This document shows, piece after piece, positions 7,695 to 14,657 of a stretch of 15,422 nt of DNA. A model generated the notes under the pieces. The model was given only the letters and a program-made list of their open reading frames with translations, searched no databases and was not told the DNA's origin. Each line of letters starts with the position of its first letter. The stretch's first letter is position 1. Made by a program: the position numbers and the translations under genes. The stretch is from an uncultured Clostridia bacterium (lineage in GTDB: Bacteria > Bacillota > Clostridia > Oscillospirales > Ruminococcaceae). The DNA lies in the NCBI GenBank assembly GCA_947176675.1, contig CAMWRN010000027.1, positions 1 through 15,422 of the forward strand. Direction: 5' to 3'.

Positions 7695-8705
7695 TTATTT
7701 TCCCAAGTCCTTGAATATGTTGTCTATTTTAACAGCTTTCTTTTTATTTTTTATACCCAACTTACCGTCGAACCAGATATTGCTTCCGATCTTGACGGTA
7801 ACATTGCTGTCAATAGGCATATTAAGCGGAATAACATCGCCAGGCTGCATTGTAAGAACATCAAACAAGTCAAGCTTTGTTTCACACAGAACGGTGTCAA
7901 TTTTAAGCTCTGAATCCTTGATGGCTTCAAGAAGCGAGACACGCCTTTCCTTTTCTCTTTTCGGGTCAAGCTTTTTAGTGGATCTTGACCACCTGTCGCC
8001 GAATTTCGCCATGATCGATTCCAGATTAAGCGCCGGGATACAGAACGTCATGGTATTTTTAACGTCCTTTATCTCCATCTCAAGCACTACCAAGATAACG
8101 ACCTCATCGGGCGAGATTGACTGCATAACTCTTGCGTTTGTTTCAATTGTTGATATTGTAGGATTGATGTCTATGTACGTACCCCACGGTTCTTTTAAAA
8201 GTCCTGCCATTCTGCCCATAACGCTTGCGAACAGTCCGACTTCGATCTCCGTGAAGTCTCTGTTCTGTTCCACATACGCGCCGCTGCCTCCCATCAGGCG
8301 GTCCATCATCGAAAAAGCGATAGGATTGGAAATTTCCATAATACAGTTTGTTTCCAGCACATCGTCGTCGGTGATACCCATATTGATCATTGACATCATA
8401 ACATAGTCAGGAAGCGCGTTGTTGAACTCATAGTAAACCTGCTCTTCTATCGAAAGCACTTCGACCTTGCAGTATATCCTCATAAGACCGGTAAGATAAG
8501 AGGACAGCACTCGGGAGTAGTTTTCAAAAATGCCGTCAATAACTTTAAGCTGTTCCTTAGTGAACTTTTTCGGCATTTTGAAGTCATAATTTTTTATTTT
8601 CTGCTCCTTAGACTGTTCCTCTATCTCGTCAAAGGCCTTCGTCCCCTCGGACGAGAAACTGTTCAGCAGCGCGTCAATCTGGCTTTGCGACAATACGTCA
8701 GCCAT
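7695..8705 (-). CDS. fliM: Flagellar motor switch protein FliM
   Basis: FliM is the central C-ring protein that receives CheY-P and sets rotation direction. The 336 residues match family length. The N-terminal peptide LSQSQIDALL (residues 5-14) is the canonical CheY-P binding segment. It is followed by a flexible linker to about residue 45 and then the middle domain, with NPIAFSMMDRLMGGSG carrying the GGxG motif (139-142) that governs contacts between FliM copies. The C-terminal SpoA-like part from about residue 255 includes LKIDTVLCETKLDLFDVLTMQPGDVI, which pairs with FliN-type domains such as that of FliY. The ATG at 8705 is preceded by AAAGGATGG at somewhat long spacing. The gap from motB is 39 bases. 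Confidence 0.98.
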   Translation of the reverse strand: MADVLSQSQIDALLNSFSSEGTKAFDEIEEQSKEQKIKNYDFKMPKKFTKEQLKVIDGIFENYSRVLSSYLTGLMRIYCKVEVLSIEEQVYYEFNNALPDYVMMSMINMGITDDDVLETNCIMEISNPIAFSMMDRLMGGSGAYVEQNRDFTEIEVGLFASVMGRMAGLLKEPWGTYIDINPTISTIETNARVMQSISPDEVVILVVLEMEIKDVKNTMTFCIPALNLESIMAKFGDRWSRSTKKLDPKREKERRVSLLEAIKDSELKIDTVLCETKLDLFDVLTMQPGDVIPLNMPIDSNVTVKIGSNIWFDGKLGIKNKKKAVKIDNIFKDLGK

Positions 8706-8744
8706 ATCTTTGCAGCCATCCTTTCCGGAATGGAAATATTCCGT

Positions 8745-9671
8745 TTATTCCTCTCTCATTCTGGTGAGAGCGTCCTCCTTTGAAATATAGACCCTGTCGG
8801 GGTCGCTGCGTCCGTCGTCGGTATCGGGAACTTCTTCCTCAATATCTCCCTCGCCCTGAACGGAGCCGTCTTCATCGGAGTACTGCACGAAGTTCGCGCC
8901 GTATTCAAGATTGAAAAGCTCCTGTATGACCTCGGGATCCGTAAAGTCCACATCGTTTCTTATGAAAACGATCTCGACCCGTCGGTTCTGTCGTCTTCCC
9001 GCTTCGGTGTCGTTGTCTTCCACCGGACGGTACTTGCCGTAGCCCGCGGAAGAAAATTTGTCCGGTTCACAGGCGTCAAGACCTATCATGTAATTTATAA
9101 CCGAGTCTGCACGTCCGGAGGAAAGATTCCACTCGTTTACCGTGGAATTTGCCGAACCGGCGGTATGACCGCCCACTCTTACGGCTTTAATCCTCTCGCT
9201 TATGCTTCTTATGCCGTCGGAAATGATCTCAAGTATGTATTTGCCTTCATCAAGAAGAACATCGCTGTCTCCGGCAAAGAATACGTTGTCCCTAAAGCGC
9301 ATATACACGCCCGTTTTGGACATCTCAACGCTTACGCTGTCCTGAAGTTCGTTAGAAACGATGACCTGTTTGAGGTACATATAGAAGTCCTCAAAGTCAA
9401 CAATATCCGCCTCGTCCTGTATCTCAGGAACCTCGTTGTCATAGATCGCGCTGGGGTCGTTTTCGGGGTTCGGTTCGAGCAGCACCTGAACGTCCTCCCT
9501 CTGAACTTCGGCTTTTGACAAAGCTGCTGCTATGTACTGCCATTTACTCTGGTCCATAGAGGACATTGAATACAGCAGTACGAAGAATGTAAGAACCAGC
9601 GTTATCATGTCGCCGTACGTGTCCATCCAGCTTCCGCCTTCTTCTTCCTGAGACTGTCTTTTCTTAGCCAA
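8745..9671 (-). CDS. motB: Flagellar stator protein MotB with a long acidic C-terminal tail
   Basis: MotB pairs with MotA to form the ion channel of the motor stator and anchors it to peptidoglycan. The 308-residue product starts at a TTG (9671) with a strong G-rich site, AAAGGGGGG, seven bases upstream. One membrane helix spans about residues 20-37 (DMITLVLTFFVLLYS), with the ion-carrying aspartate at D21. The OmpA-like peptidoglycan-binding domain covers about residues 120-240, with GGHT, WNLSSGRADSV and GRRQNRRVEIVF. Beyond it, residues 239-308 form an acidic tail unlike a short MotB end. The helix residues look between proton-type and sodium-type stators, so I do not call the ion. The gap from motA is 159 bases and contains a promoter. 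Confidence 0.96.
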   Translation of the reverse strand: MAKKRQSQEEEGGSWMDTYGDMITLVLTFFVLLYSMSSMDQSKWQYIAAALSKAEVQREDVQVLLEPNPENDPSAIYDNEVPEIQDEADIVDFEDFYMYLKQVIVSNELQDSVSVEMSKTGVYMRFRDNVFFAGDSDVLLDEGKYILEIISDGIRSISERIKAVRVGGHTAGSANSTVNEWNLSSGRADSVINYMIGLDACEPDKFSSAGYGKYRPVEDNDTEAGRRQNRRVEIVFIRNDVDFTDPEVIQELFNLEYGANFVQYSDEDGSVQGEGDIEEEVPDTDDGRSDPDRVYISKEDALTRMREE

Positions 9672-9715
9672 AGTAAAATCCCCCCTTTTATCGGAAGTTG
9701 AATTTTGATTTAATA

Positions 9716-9744
9716 ATTATACCACATATTTATCAAAATTTAAA
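9716..9744 (-). promoter_or_regulatory. Predicted vegetative (sigma-A) promoter upstream of motB
   Basis: On the minus strand a perfect TATAAT (9716-9721) is preceded by TGG, an extended -10 element. At exactly 17 bases' spacing comes TTTAAA (9739-9744), four of six matches to the -35 consensus. It lies about 45 bases before the motB TTG in a very AT-rich stretch. It would drive motB, fliM, fliY and possibly genes further down independently of the upstream operon. The boxes are seen directly; activity is inferred. Confidence 0.7.
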
Positions 9745-9762
9745 GCATATTTTTTAAATTTA

Positions 9763-9780
9763 CCGACAATTTAACGTCGG
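9763..9780 (-). repeat. Small inverted repeat between motA and motB
   Basis: CCGAC and GTCGG are separated by eight bases, just upstream of the predicted motB promoter. With AT flanks the stem can extend imperfectly. No clean U run follows on either strand, so it is at most a weak transcription pause or a protein-binding site near the -35 box. The arms are plain; the role is unknown. Confidence 0.35.
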
Positions 9781-9830
9781 AATTTTCACCGTCATTTTAG
9801 TAATTTTGCACAATAAGGTGCCAAATCAGA

Positions 9831-10634
9831 CTATTCTCCCTCGCTCGAAGCGGCGGAAGAACCCTTTTTCGGTTTGTGAGTACCGGGAAGCATCATTCTC
9901 AGCTTCTCCTCAACGTAACGGGGGTTAGCGCCCGAAATGATAGCAAGCGTACCCTCTTCGATGATCTGGAGGCAGAGAACTTCCTGATTGTGATTGTACT
10001 TACAAAGGTTGCCTATAGGCGTAAATATAAGGTGAGCCAGAATACAGCCGTAGAACGTTGTAACCAGAGCCGTAGACATACCTGCGCCCAGGTTTGCCGC
10101 CGCTGAGCTGTCGGTCGGGTCAAGGCTGGCAAGCATGTTGATAAGACCTATGAGGGTACCGATCATACCCATCGCAGGAGCGATAGCCGAACCTCTTACC
10201 CAAAGCGCGAAGTTGCTTTCGTGACGTTCGCATATGAAGTTTATGGAGTCATCAAGCATACTCTGTACCTTATCGGAGTCGTTTGCGTCTACGATGAGCA
10301 TAAGCGCCGATTTCATAAACGGATCGGGGCAAGCATTCGCCGACTCTTCAAGAGCAAGGATACCCTTCATACGGGCAGTCTTACAGTATTCAACCATGTC
10401 GTTTATGTACTTGTCGGGATCATATTTCGTAGGGAAAAAAGCTTCTTTAAGCATTTTCGGCACCTTTGTCAGAACCGAAACAGGATAAATAAACACCAGA
10501 GCGCCTATTGTACCTCCCACAACGATAGCGACCGAAGCGGGATCCCAGAAGCCGCTCAGCGAACCGCCCGTCATAATGCCCCATACTACAAGACCAATAG
10601 CAAGGGCAAATCCTATAATACCGGAAATATTCAT
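9831..10634 (-). CDS. motA: Flagellar stator protein MotA
   Basis: MotA is the pentameric stator subunit that surrounds the MotB dimer and pushes on FliG in the rotor. I start it at the ATG at 10634: GGAGG lies eight bases upstream, while the TTG at 10649 falls inside that site. The 267 residues contain four membrane helices, at about 2-21, 32-52, 147-170 and 182-205. The cytoplasmic loop carries R88 and E96 (ARMKGILALEES), matching the rotor-contact charges. Two conserved prolines lie near the channel, P153 in APAMGMIGTLIGL and P206 in FTPIGN. The C terminus is basic then Ser/Ala-rich. It follows flbD by 68 bases and precedes motB with a promoter in between, so MotA and MotB could be made from partly separate transcripts. 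Confidence 0.97.
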   Translation of the reverse strand: MNISGIIGFALAIGLVVWGIMTGGSLSGFWDPASVAIVVGGTIGALVFIYPVSVLTKVPKMLKEAFFPTKYDPDKYINDMVEYCKTARMKGILALEESANACPDPFMKSALMLIVDANDSDKVQSMLDDSINFICERHESNFALWVRGSAIAPAMGMIGTLIGLINMLASLDPTDSSAAANLGAGMSTALVTTFYGCILAHLIFTPIGNLCKYNHNQEVLCLQIIEEGTLAIISGANPRYVEEKLRMMLPGTHKPKKGSSAASSEGE

Positions 10635-10667
10635 ATAAACTTCCTCCAAAAATTATTTTATATAAAA

Positions 10668-10680
10668 AGGCAAGCTGCCT
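10668..10680 (-). terminator. Weak terminator-like hairpin between flbD and motA
   Basis: In the transcript AGGCA and TGCCT pair across a three-base loop and run straight into UUUUU. Outside it TTATATA and TATATAA can also pair. Stem GC content is low, so full termination is unlikely. It may attenuate read-through into motA or mark a processing point. The pairing and U run are seen; the effect is inferred. Confidence 0.35.
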
Positions 10681-10702
10681 ATATAAGGCGCGCCGTATTT
10701 TC

Positions 10703-10897
10703 TCATTTAACGGAATCGATAAAGCATTCGCGGCTGTAGCTCCTGGATTTGTCGATAATTTCCTCTATCGACTCCCGCACAAGATACCTGTGACCATTCT
10801 GCATGGTTATTACAGTATCTGGTGTCTGTTCGGCTATTTCAATGAACTGCTCGTTCACAAGAAGCTCCGTTCCGTTGATTCTGGTAAGCTGTATCAT
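10703..10897 (-). CDS. flbD: Flagellar protein FlbD / SwrD
   Basis: This is a 64-residue protein of the small FlbD family, called SwrD in Bacillus subtilis, where it is reported to raise motor power through the stators. Its start, MIQLTRINGTELLVN, is diagnostic: I-x-LTRxNG followed by a short beta-rich fold and the phrase TVITMQNGHRYLVRESIEEI. The frame is open to 10915, but the ATG at 10897 has GAGAGG seven bases upstream and matches the family start. It lies just before motA and motB, as in many Clostridia, fitting a role in stator function. It should not be confused with the unrelated Caulobacter regulator FlbD. It has its own predicted promoter. Confidence 0.95.
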   Translation of the reverse strand: MIQLTRINGTELLVNEQFIEIAEQTPDTVITMQNGHRYLVRESIEEIIDKSRSYSRECFIDSVK

Positions 10898-10925
10898 ATT
10901 TATTCCTCTCGGCATAATATTTTTG

Positions 10926-10954
10926 CTTATACTATTTTATACTTGCATCATCAA
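10926..10954 (-). promoter_or_regulatory. Predicted vegetative (sigma-A) promoter upstream of flbD
   Basis: On the minus strand TTGATG (10949-10954, four of six -35 matches) and TATAAG (10926-10931, five of six -10 matches) stand exactly 17 bases apart. The -10 box ends 28 bases before the flbD start codon, leaving room for a short leader with its GAGAGG site. The promoter lies directly after the strong hairpin that follows flgE, so flbD-motA could form a separate transcription unit. Activity is inferred from spacing and match. Confidence 0.6.
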
Positions 10955-10962
10955 GCTGTATT

Positions 10963-10992
10963 CCTGCGGAACGACCTTACCCGTTCCGCAGG
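10963..10992 (-). repeat. Perfect 10-bp inverted repeat after flgE
   Basis: CCTGCGGAAC and GTTCCGCAGG are exact reverse complements around a ten-base loop, 66 bases after the flgE stop. AAGCT and AGCTT just outside can pair too, lengthening the stem across an internal loop. No U run follows in either direction, so it does not qualify as an intrinsic terminator. A stable 3'-end stem that protects flgE mRNA, or a processing site between hook and stator genes, fits better. The structure is seen directly; its job is inferred. Confidence 0.65.
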
Positions 10993-11057
10993 TCAAGCTT
11001 AAAGAGATGGATTTTTACAAAGGGATCGTTTTAAGTTTTGTCACTTAAAAGCCGTCA

Positions 11058-12482
11058 TTATCTCTTGAGGTTTACAAGTTCCTCAAGCATTGAGTCGGAG
11101 GTGGTTATCATTCTTGCATTGGCCTGATAGCCTCTCTGTGTAACGATCATGTCCGAGAACTCGTTTGCAAGGTTTACGTTTGACATTTCAAGATATGTGT
11201 TCTTGATAGGACCTGCACCCTCGGTATCGGGATTCTTGATTCTTGCAGCGCCCGAAGCGGCAGTCTCCTGGAAGTTTGTTCCGCCGGCTTCCCCAAGACC
11301 GTCAACGTTATCAAAGCAGGCAAGCTCGATCCTCGCAAGATACTTCATATCACCGTTATAGTTACAGATCAGCTGACCTTTGGACGTAACATTAATTGTA
11401 CCAACGTCGGAATATGTAAGCTCGCCCTGAGTCATTGTAAATGTCTCGGCAGTGGCTTTTGCAGTTTTAAGGGCTGTCCTCTGAGTCGGATCTGTCTGCG
11501 CATTGTCGGCGGCTTCCGCTGCCAGCAAAGCAGCATGCTGCTCCGCATAAGTAGTTGTCTCTCCTGCTGCGTTTCTCAGTGTCAGCGCCTCTCCTGTCTT
11601 GTCTACCGCATAGAAAATATTGGCATCTGCGTTGGCGGTAAGGAATGTTTCAAATTTAGTTCTTGCATCATCGTCTCCACCGTATACGCCCAAATTCAGC
11701 AGAGTCTGCTGAACATCAACATACTTCATTTTATCCGCGGGAGAAGTAACGTCTGCGGGCCAATCTGCTCCGTCAAAGTCATATGCTACGTATGTGCCGT
11801 CTGCGGGGCCTTCTTCAAGTGCAAGAAGCGCCTCCCAGTTAATGCCGTACATGAAGCCGAAATCATCGGTATATACATTATAGGCTGTCTGAATCAGTTC
11901 GTTCAGGTTGATCGTATTGCGGAAGCTAAGGTCGCTGGCATTGATCTGTCCGTCATCGTTCCTGTCCTTGAGCTGAACGTCGTCAAGTGAATTTTCACTT
12001 AACGAGCCTGTGTTTTTCAGACCGTCGAGAGAGTTGCGCGAACCGAGAACAAAACGGTTGTCGGCAGTAGCTAAGTTTCCGTAGCTGTCAGGACCGAAGT
12101 TGCCCATACGGGTATACAAAGCTTCTCTGGTTCTGAGATCTGAGCGGACATTTGTGCCGTCAAAAGTAGCCGTAATGAAGAAGCCGTCAGACTCTATCAT
12201 CATATCCCAGTTTTTTCCCGTACTCTGACCGCTGCTCGGAGACATATCCTTGTCGATAGAGCCGAGACGAACACCATAACCTACTTCGGAAACGTTGTTA
12301 CCTGCATAAGCAGCCTTACCGCTTGAAGCACTCTTTGCCGCCTGATAGTAGATGTCGCGGAAAGTCGCTCTCATGGTCTTATAGCCGTAAGTGTTTACGT
12401 TAGCGATATTGTTACCGATAACGTCCATTCTTGTCTGGTGAGTTGTAAGTCCGGAAACTCCGGAATAAAGAGATCTTATCAT
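11058..12482 (-). CDS. flgE: Flagellar hook protein FlgE with a dockerin-like calcium loop
   Basis: FlgE polymerises into the hook, the flexible joint between basal body and filament. The N terminus MIRSLYSGVSGLTTHQTRMD then IGNNIANVNTYGYK is the rod/hook signature. The C terminus NLANEFSDMIVTQRGYQANARMI is the matching coiled-coil end. At 474 residues it is longer than simple clostridial hook proteins. The central region holds D-R-N-D-D-G-Q-I-N-A-S-D (173-184), a 12-residue EF-hand/dockerin-type loop, and an Ala-rich surface segment at about 270-345. The ATG is at 12482, with AAAGGAG 13 bases upstream, a rather long spacing. The length, central domains and place next to flgD favour FlgE over FlgF or FlgG. 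It is exported by the gate encoded downstream and capped by FlgD during growth. Confidence 0.94.
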   Translation of the reverse strand: MIRSLYSGVSGLTTHQTRMDVIGNNIANVNTYGYKTMRATFRDIYYQAAKSASSGKAAYAGNNVSEVGYGVRLGSIDKDMSPSSGQSTGKNWDMMIESDGFFITATFDGTNVRSDLRTREALYTRMGNFGPDSYGNLATADNRFVLGSRNSLDGLKNTGSLSENSLDDVQLKDRNDDGQINASDLSFRNTINLNELIQTAYNVYTDDFGFMYGINWEALLALEEGPADGTYVAYDFDGADWPADVTSPADKMKYVDVQQTLLNLGVYGGDDDARTKFETFLTANADANIFYAVDKTGEALTLRNAAGETTTYAEQHAALLAAEAADNAQTDPTQRTALKTAKATAETFTMTQGELTYSDVGTINVTSKGQLICNYNGDMKYLARIELACFDNVDGLGEAGGTNFQETAASGAARIKNPDTEGAGPIKNTYLEMSNVNLANEFSDMIVTQRGYQANARMITTSDSMLEELVNLKR

Positions 12483-12531
12483 TTCTAATCAAGCGCTCCT
12501 TTAAATATTTTTTCACGCCGCCGAAGCTCCG

Positions 12532-12628
12532 TCCGTCAAGTCGTTCGGGACGGATTGATTTCCTTTCGGTCCGATCGTTTTTACGCCGCCGGCGCGTATT
12601 CTTTTTTGTACGGATCGAATATATCCGT
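12532..12628 (-). other. Cluster of three inverted repeats in the flgE leader
   Basis: The 157-base gap before flgE contains no gene but three pairing elements. They are ACGGAT/ATCCGT with a seven-base loop (12610-12628), a GC-rich near-palindrome around CGCCGGCG (12583-12597) and TCCGTC/GACGGA with an eleven-base loop (12532-12554). Such density suggests a structured 5' leader for the most abundant product of this block. I found no convincing -10/-35 pair here. None of the stems is followed by a U run. Function is unknown. Confidence 0.4.
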
Positions 12629-12639
12629 TCGTACTTTCG

Positions 12640-13056
12640 TCACATAATAACTGTTGAATCAATGTTTGTAAAAATGTTTCCCCGCATATCGTCTGCGGTA
12701 AGAGTGGTAATGACCTTATTGTTCCTTACGCTTACCAGAAACGCCGTGGAATCGATAATTACAAGCGTGTCATCGGAACCCTTTTCGCCAGCAAGCTCGA
12801 CCGCTTTGTTAAGTCTGTCCAGTCTGCCGCTTTCGGAAAGATCAATGTTCCTTTCGGATATTCTTTCCATTGCGTGCTTTGAAAACCTCACGCCGCTGCT
12901 GCTCTGAGCCTCAAGCTGTTTTTTCAGCTCTTCAGCAAAACTGCTTTGGTTCGGAGCGACTGTTTGGTCGGTACGCTGTCCAGCCGCTTGGCTGCCCGTG
13001 GTTACCGACACGCCGCGAAGACTTAAATACTCGCTTATAAGCATAGCCGGTATCAT
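12640..13056 (-). CDS. Flagellar operon protein of the TIGR02530 type, function not established
   Basis: A 138-residue soluble protein. It matches the small family, known as the TIGR02530 flagellar operon protein, found between flgD and flgE in Firmicutes. The recognisable core is residues 56-138: FSKHAMERISERNIDLSE, then LNKAVELAGEKGSDDTLVIID, FLVSVRNNKVITT, and the near-invariant ending NIFTNIDSTVIM. The first 50 residues are polar and variable. A structural or assembly role with the hook is suggested only by its constant neighbours. The ATG at 13056 abuts AAAAAGGA with no spacing, so an ATG four codons later (13044), twelve bases after that site, may be the true start. It lies 14 bases after flgD. 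Confidence 0.9.
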   Translation of the reverse strand: MIPAMLISEYLSLRGVSVTTGSQAAGQRTDQTVAPNQSSFAEELKKQLEAQSSSGVRFSKHAMERISERNIDLSESGRLDRLNKAVELAGEKGSDDTLVIIDSTAFLVSVRNNKVITTLTADDMRGNIFTNIDSTVIM

Positions 13057-13070
13057 TCCTTTTTATTTGA

Positions 13071-14657
13071 TTAAACGCTGTATCCGGAAATATAACTGTT
13101 AAAGCTGTTTTTGAGGGACTGATCCATATCCGCCATGGGATCGGAATAATGTCTTATCGCGCTTTCCTCAGGAGTAAGCTTTCCCGTAAGCGAACCCGGT
13201 GCGCCGTTTCTTGTGCATATCTCGTCAAGAGTAAGTCTGCCGGAAGTAGTAAGCCAGCCCGAGTGACCGTTTTTCATAATGATCTCAACTCTCTGGGTGC
13301 CGTCCGCAAATGTAACAACCTCGCCAAGCTGACCAACGCCGCTGTAGCCTATTTCCGTAACAGCCTTTCCGCTGCTGGAATGACCGATGACTTCGTCAGT
13401 CTTGATTCTGGAAGTAATAGCACGATTGTTGATAAATCTTATGTCGTACATTCTTGTACCCAGTCTGTCTGCAAGAGCAGCCTCTTCAGGATAATCCTCA
13501 ACGGAAATTCTGTGCGGAACACAGTCGCTTGTGGAAACACCCTTGCTTGTCGTAACGCCAGTATAACCGCCATAGTTGTAGTTATAACCGCTATAGTTCG
13601 CATTGTAGTTGGTGGTATTGCTTTCGCTCTTGGATTCAGTGCTTCTCGACAAAGTACCGCTTCCGCTGCCCAAAGCTATGTCCGAGTTTGAAGTTACAGT
13701 ACCTGTAATAATACTGTCGTCTGCGTAAGCGCCCGCGCTGTAATCGGGAACTTCAAGCTCCATGATCTCAACGTAGTATTCCTCAACAATATTGTTCGCG
13801 GAATTTGCAGCCGATGTTTCGGTAACCTCCGTAACTCCGCCCGCTTCGTCAAGCTCTTTCATAAAAGTGTCGATAAGCGATTCGGATCTTGCCTTGTAGC
13901 TCATTGCAGCCGCTGTCTCAGCCTCTGCTGTCTCGGTAACGATTTGTCCCGATTCTGCTCCGCTGTCTTTATCCGTACCCTCTTCGCCCTCTGTGCCGCC
14001 GACGTTTTCGGAACCTTCCGTTTTGTCATCACCTTCTGTTTTATCGGAATCTTCAGTATCCGAACCTTCAACAAGTTCGATCCTGCTTACCGCAATAAGC
14101 TTTTCGTTTACGACAACATATCCTTCGCCGCCTTTATAGAGAACATTTGTAACAACACCGGTAACTGCACTATCTGAATCTGAACCCTTGATTTTTACTT
14201 CCTTACCGATAAGATCCATAAGACTTTTGAAAGTATATACATCAACAATATCAGTAACCTTGTCGCTCTTGTAGGACATTCCGTCGATCATGAGCCAAGG
14301 TTCGCCGTTTTTAACAGTGACCGATTCGACCATGCCCGTATATGCTCCGCTGCCGTCATCAACAGTAACAACCTCTCCTACCAGCGATGTAGCATAGCTG
14401 ATAGCGGACTGCTGGGTCATGTTCTTGATGCCCTCAAGCATTGAGTACTGAGCCATCTGTGCAAGAACCTCGGAATCGTCCATAGGGTTGTTGAAATCCT
14501 GATTCTGCATTTGAGAGACCAAAAGCTTGAGGTAGCTGTCGAAGCTCAAATAGCTGTTGGTAGCATCACTACTGTCGACCGTATTGCTTGTCGTGTCTAT
14601 ATAGCTGCCAGTGTACTTGCTGAACACTGAGTTGCCCGCACTTATGCTGTTACCCAT
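13071..14657 (-). CDS. flgD: Hook-cap (hook assembly) protein FlgD, greatly enlarged
   Basis: FlgD caps the growing hook and directs FlgE assembly. Residues 36-85 carry the FlgD N-terminal signature SYLKLLVSQMQNQDFNNPMD and MAQYSMLEGI. After it come two similar beta domains, about residues 90-140 (SLVGEVVTVDDGSGAYTGMV) and 145-197 (DLIGKEVKI, AVTGVV), apparently a tandem duplication. Next is an acidic Glu/Asp/Gly/Thr stretch (196-235), then a mixed helical part, then a Ser/Asn/Tyr/Gly-rich tract (329-375). The C-terminal domain (about 378-528) I do not recognise. The total of 528 residues is roughly two to four times common FlgD lengths. The ATG at 14657 has GGAGG seven bases upstream and overlaps the end of fliK by 16 bases, so translation is probably coupled. 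Confidence 0.93.
   Translation of the reverse strand: MGNSISAGNSVFSKYTGSYIDTTSNTVDSSDATNSYLSFDSYLKLLVSQMQNQDFNNPMDDSEVLAQMAQYSMLEGIKNMTQQSAISYATSLVGEVVTVDDGSGAYTGMVESVTVKNGEPWLMIDGMSYKSDKVTDIVDVYTFKSLMDLIGKEVKIKGSDSDSAVTGVVTNVLYKGGEGYVVVNEKLIAVSRIELVEGSDTEDSDKTEGDDKTEGSENVGGTEGEEGTDKDSGAESGQIVTETAEAETAAAMSYKARSESLIDTFMKELDEAGGVTEVTETSAANSANNIVEEYYVEIMELEVPDYSAGAYADDSIITGTVTSNSDIALGSGSGTLSRSTESKSESNTTNYNANYSGYNYNYGGYTGVTTSKGVSTSDCVPHRISVEDYPEEAALADRLGTRMYDIRFINNRAITSRIKTDEVIGHSSSGKAVTEIGYSGVGQLGEVVTFADGTQRVEIIMKNGHSGWLTTSGRLTLDEICTRNGAPGSLTGKLTPEESAIRHYSDPMADMDQSLKNSFNSYISGYSV

Noticed and set aside
7423..8406. Plus-strand open frame of 327 codons opposite fliY and fliM
   Set aside because: It spans the antisense of two well-supported genes, is Ser/Ile-rich and has no recognisable motif or ribosome binding site.
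9688..9712. Sigma-28-like boxes TAAA and CCGATAA before motB
   Set aside because: Spacing is 13-14 and the start would fall in the motB ribosome binding site, leaving no leader. The same CCGATAAAAGG string occurs before flhB simply as part of its ribosome binding region.
10963..10992. Intrinsic terminator after flgE
   Set aside because: The stem is strong but no U run follows on either strand, so I list it as an inverted repeat only.
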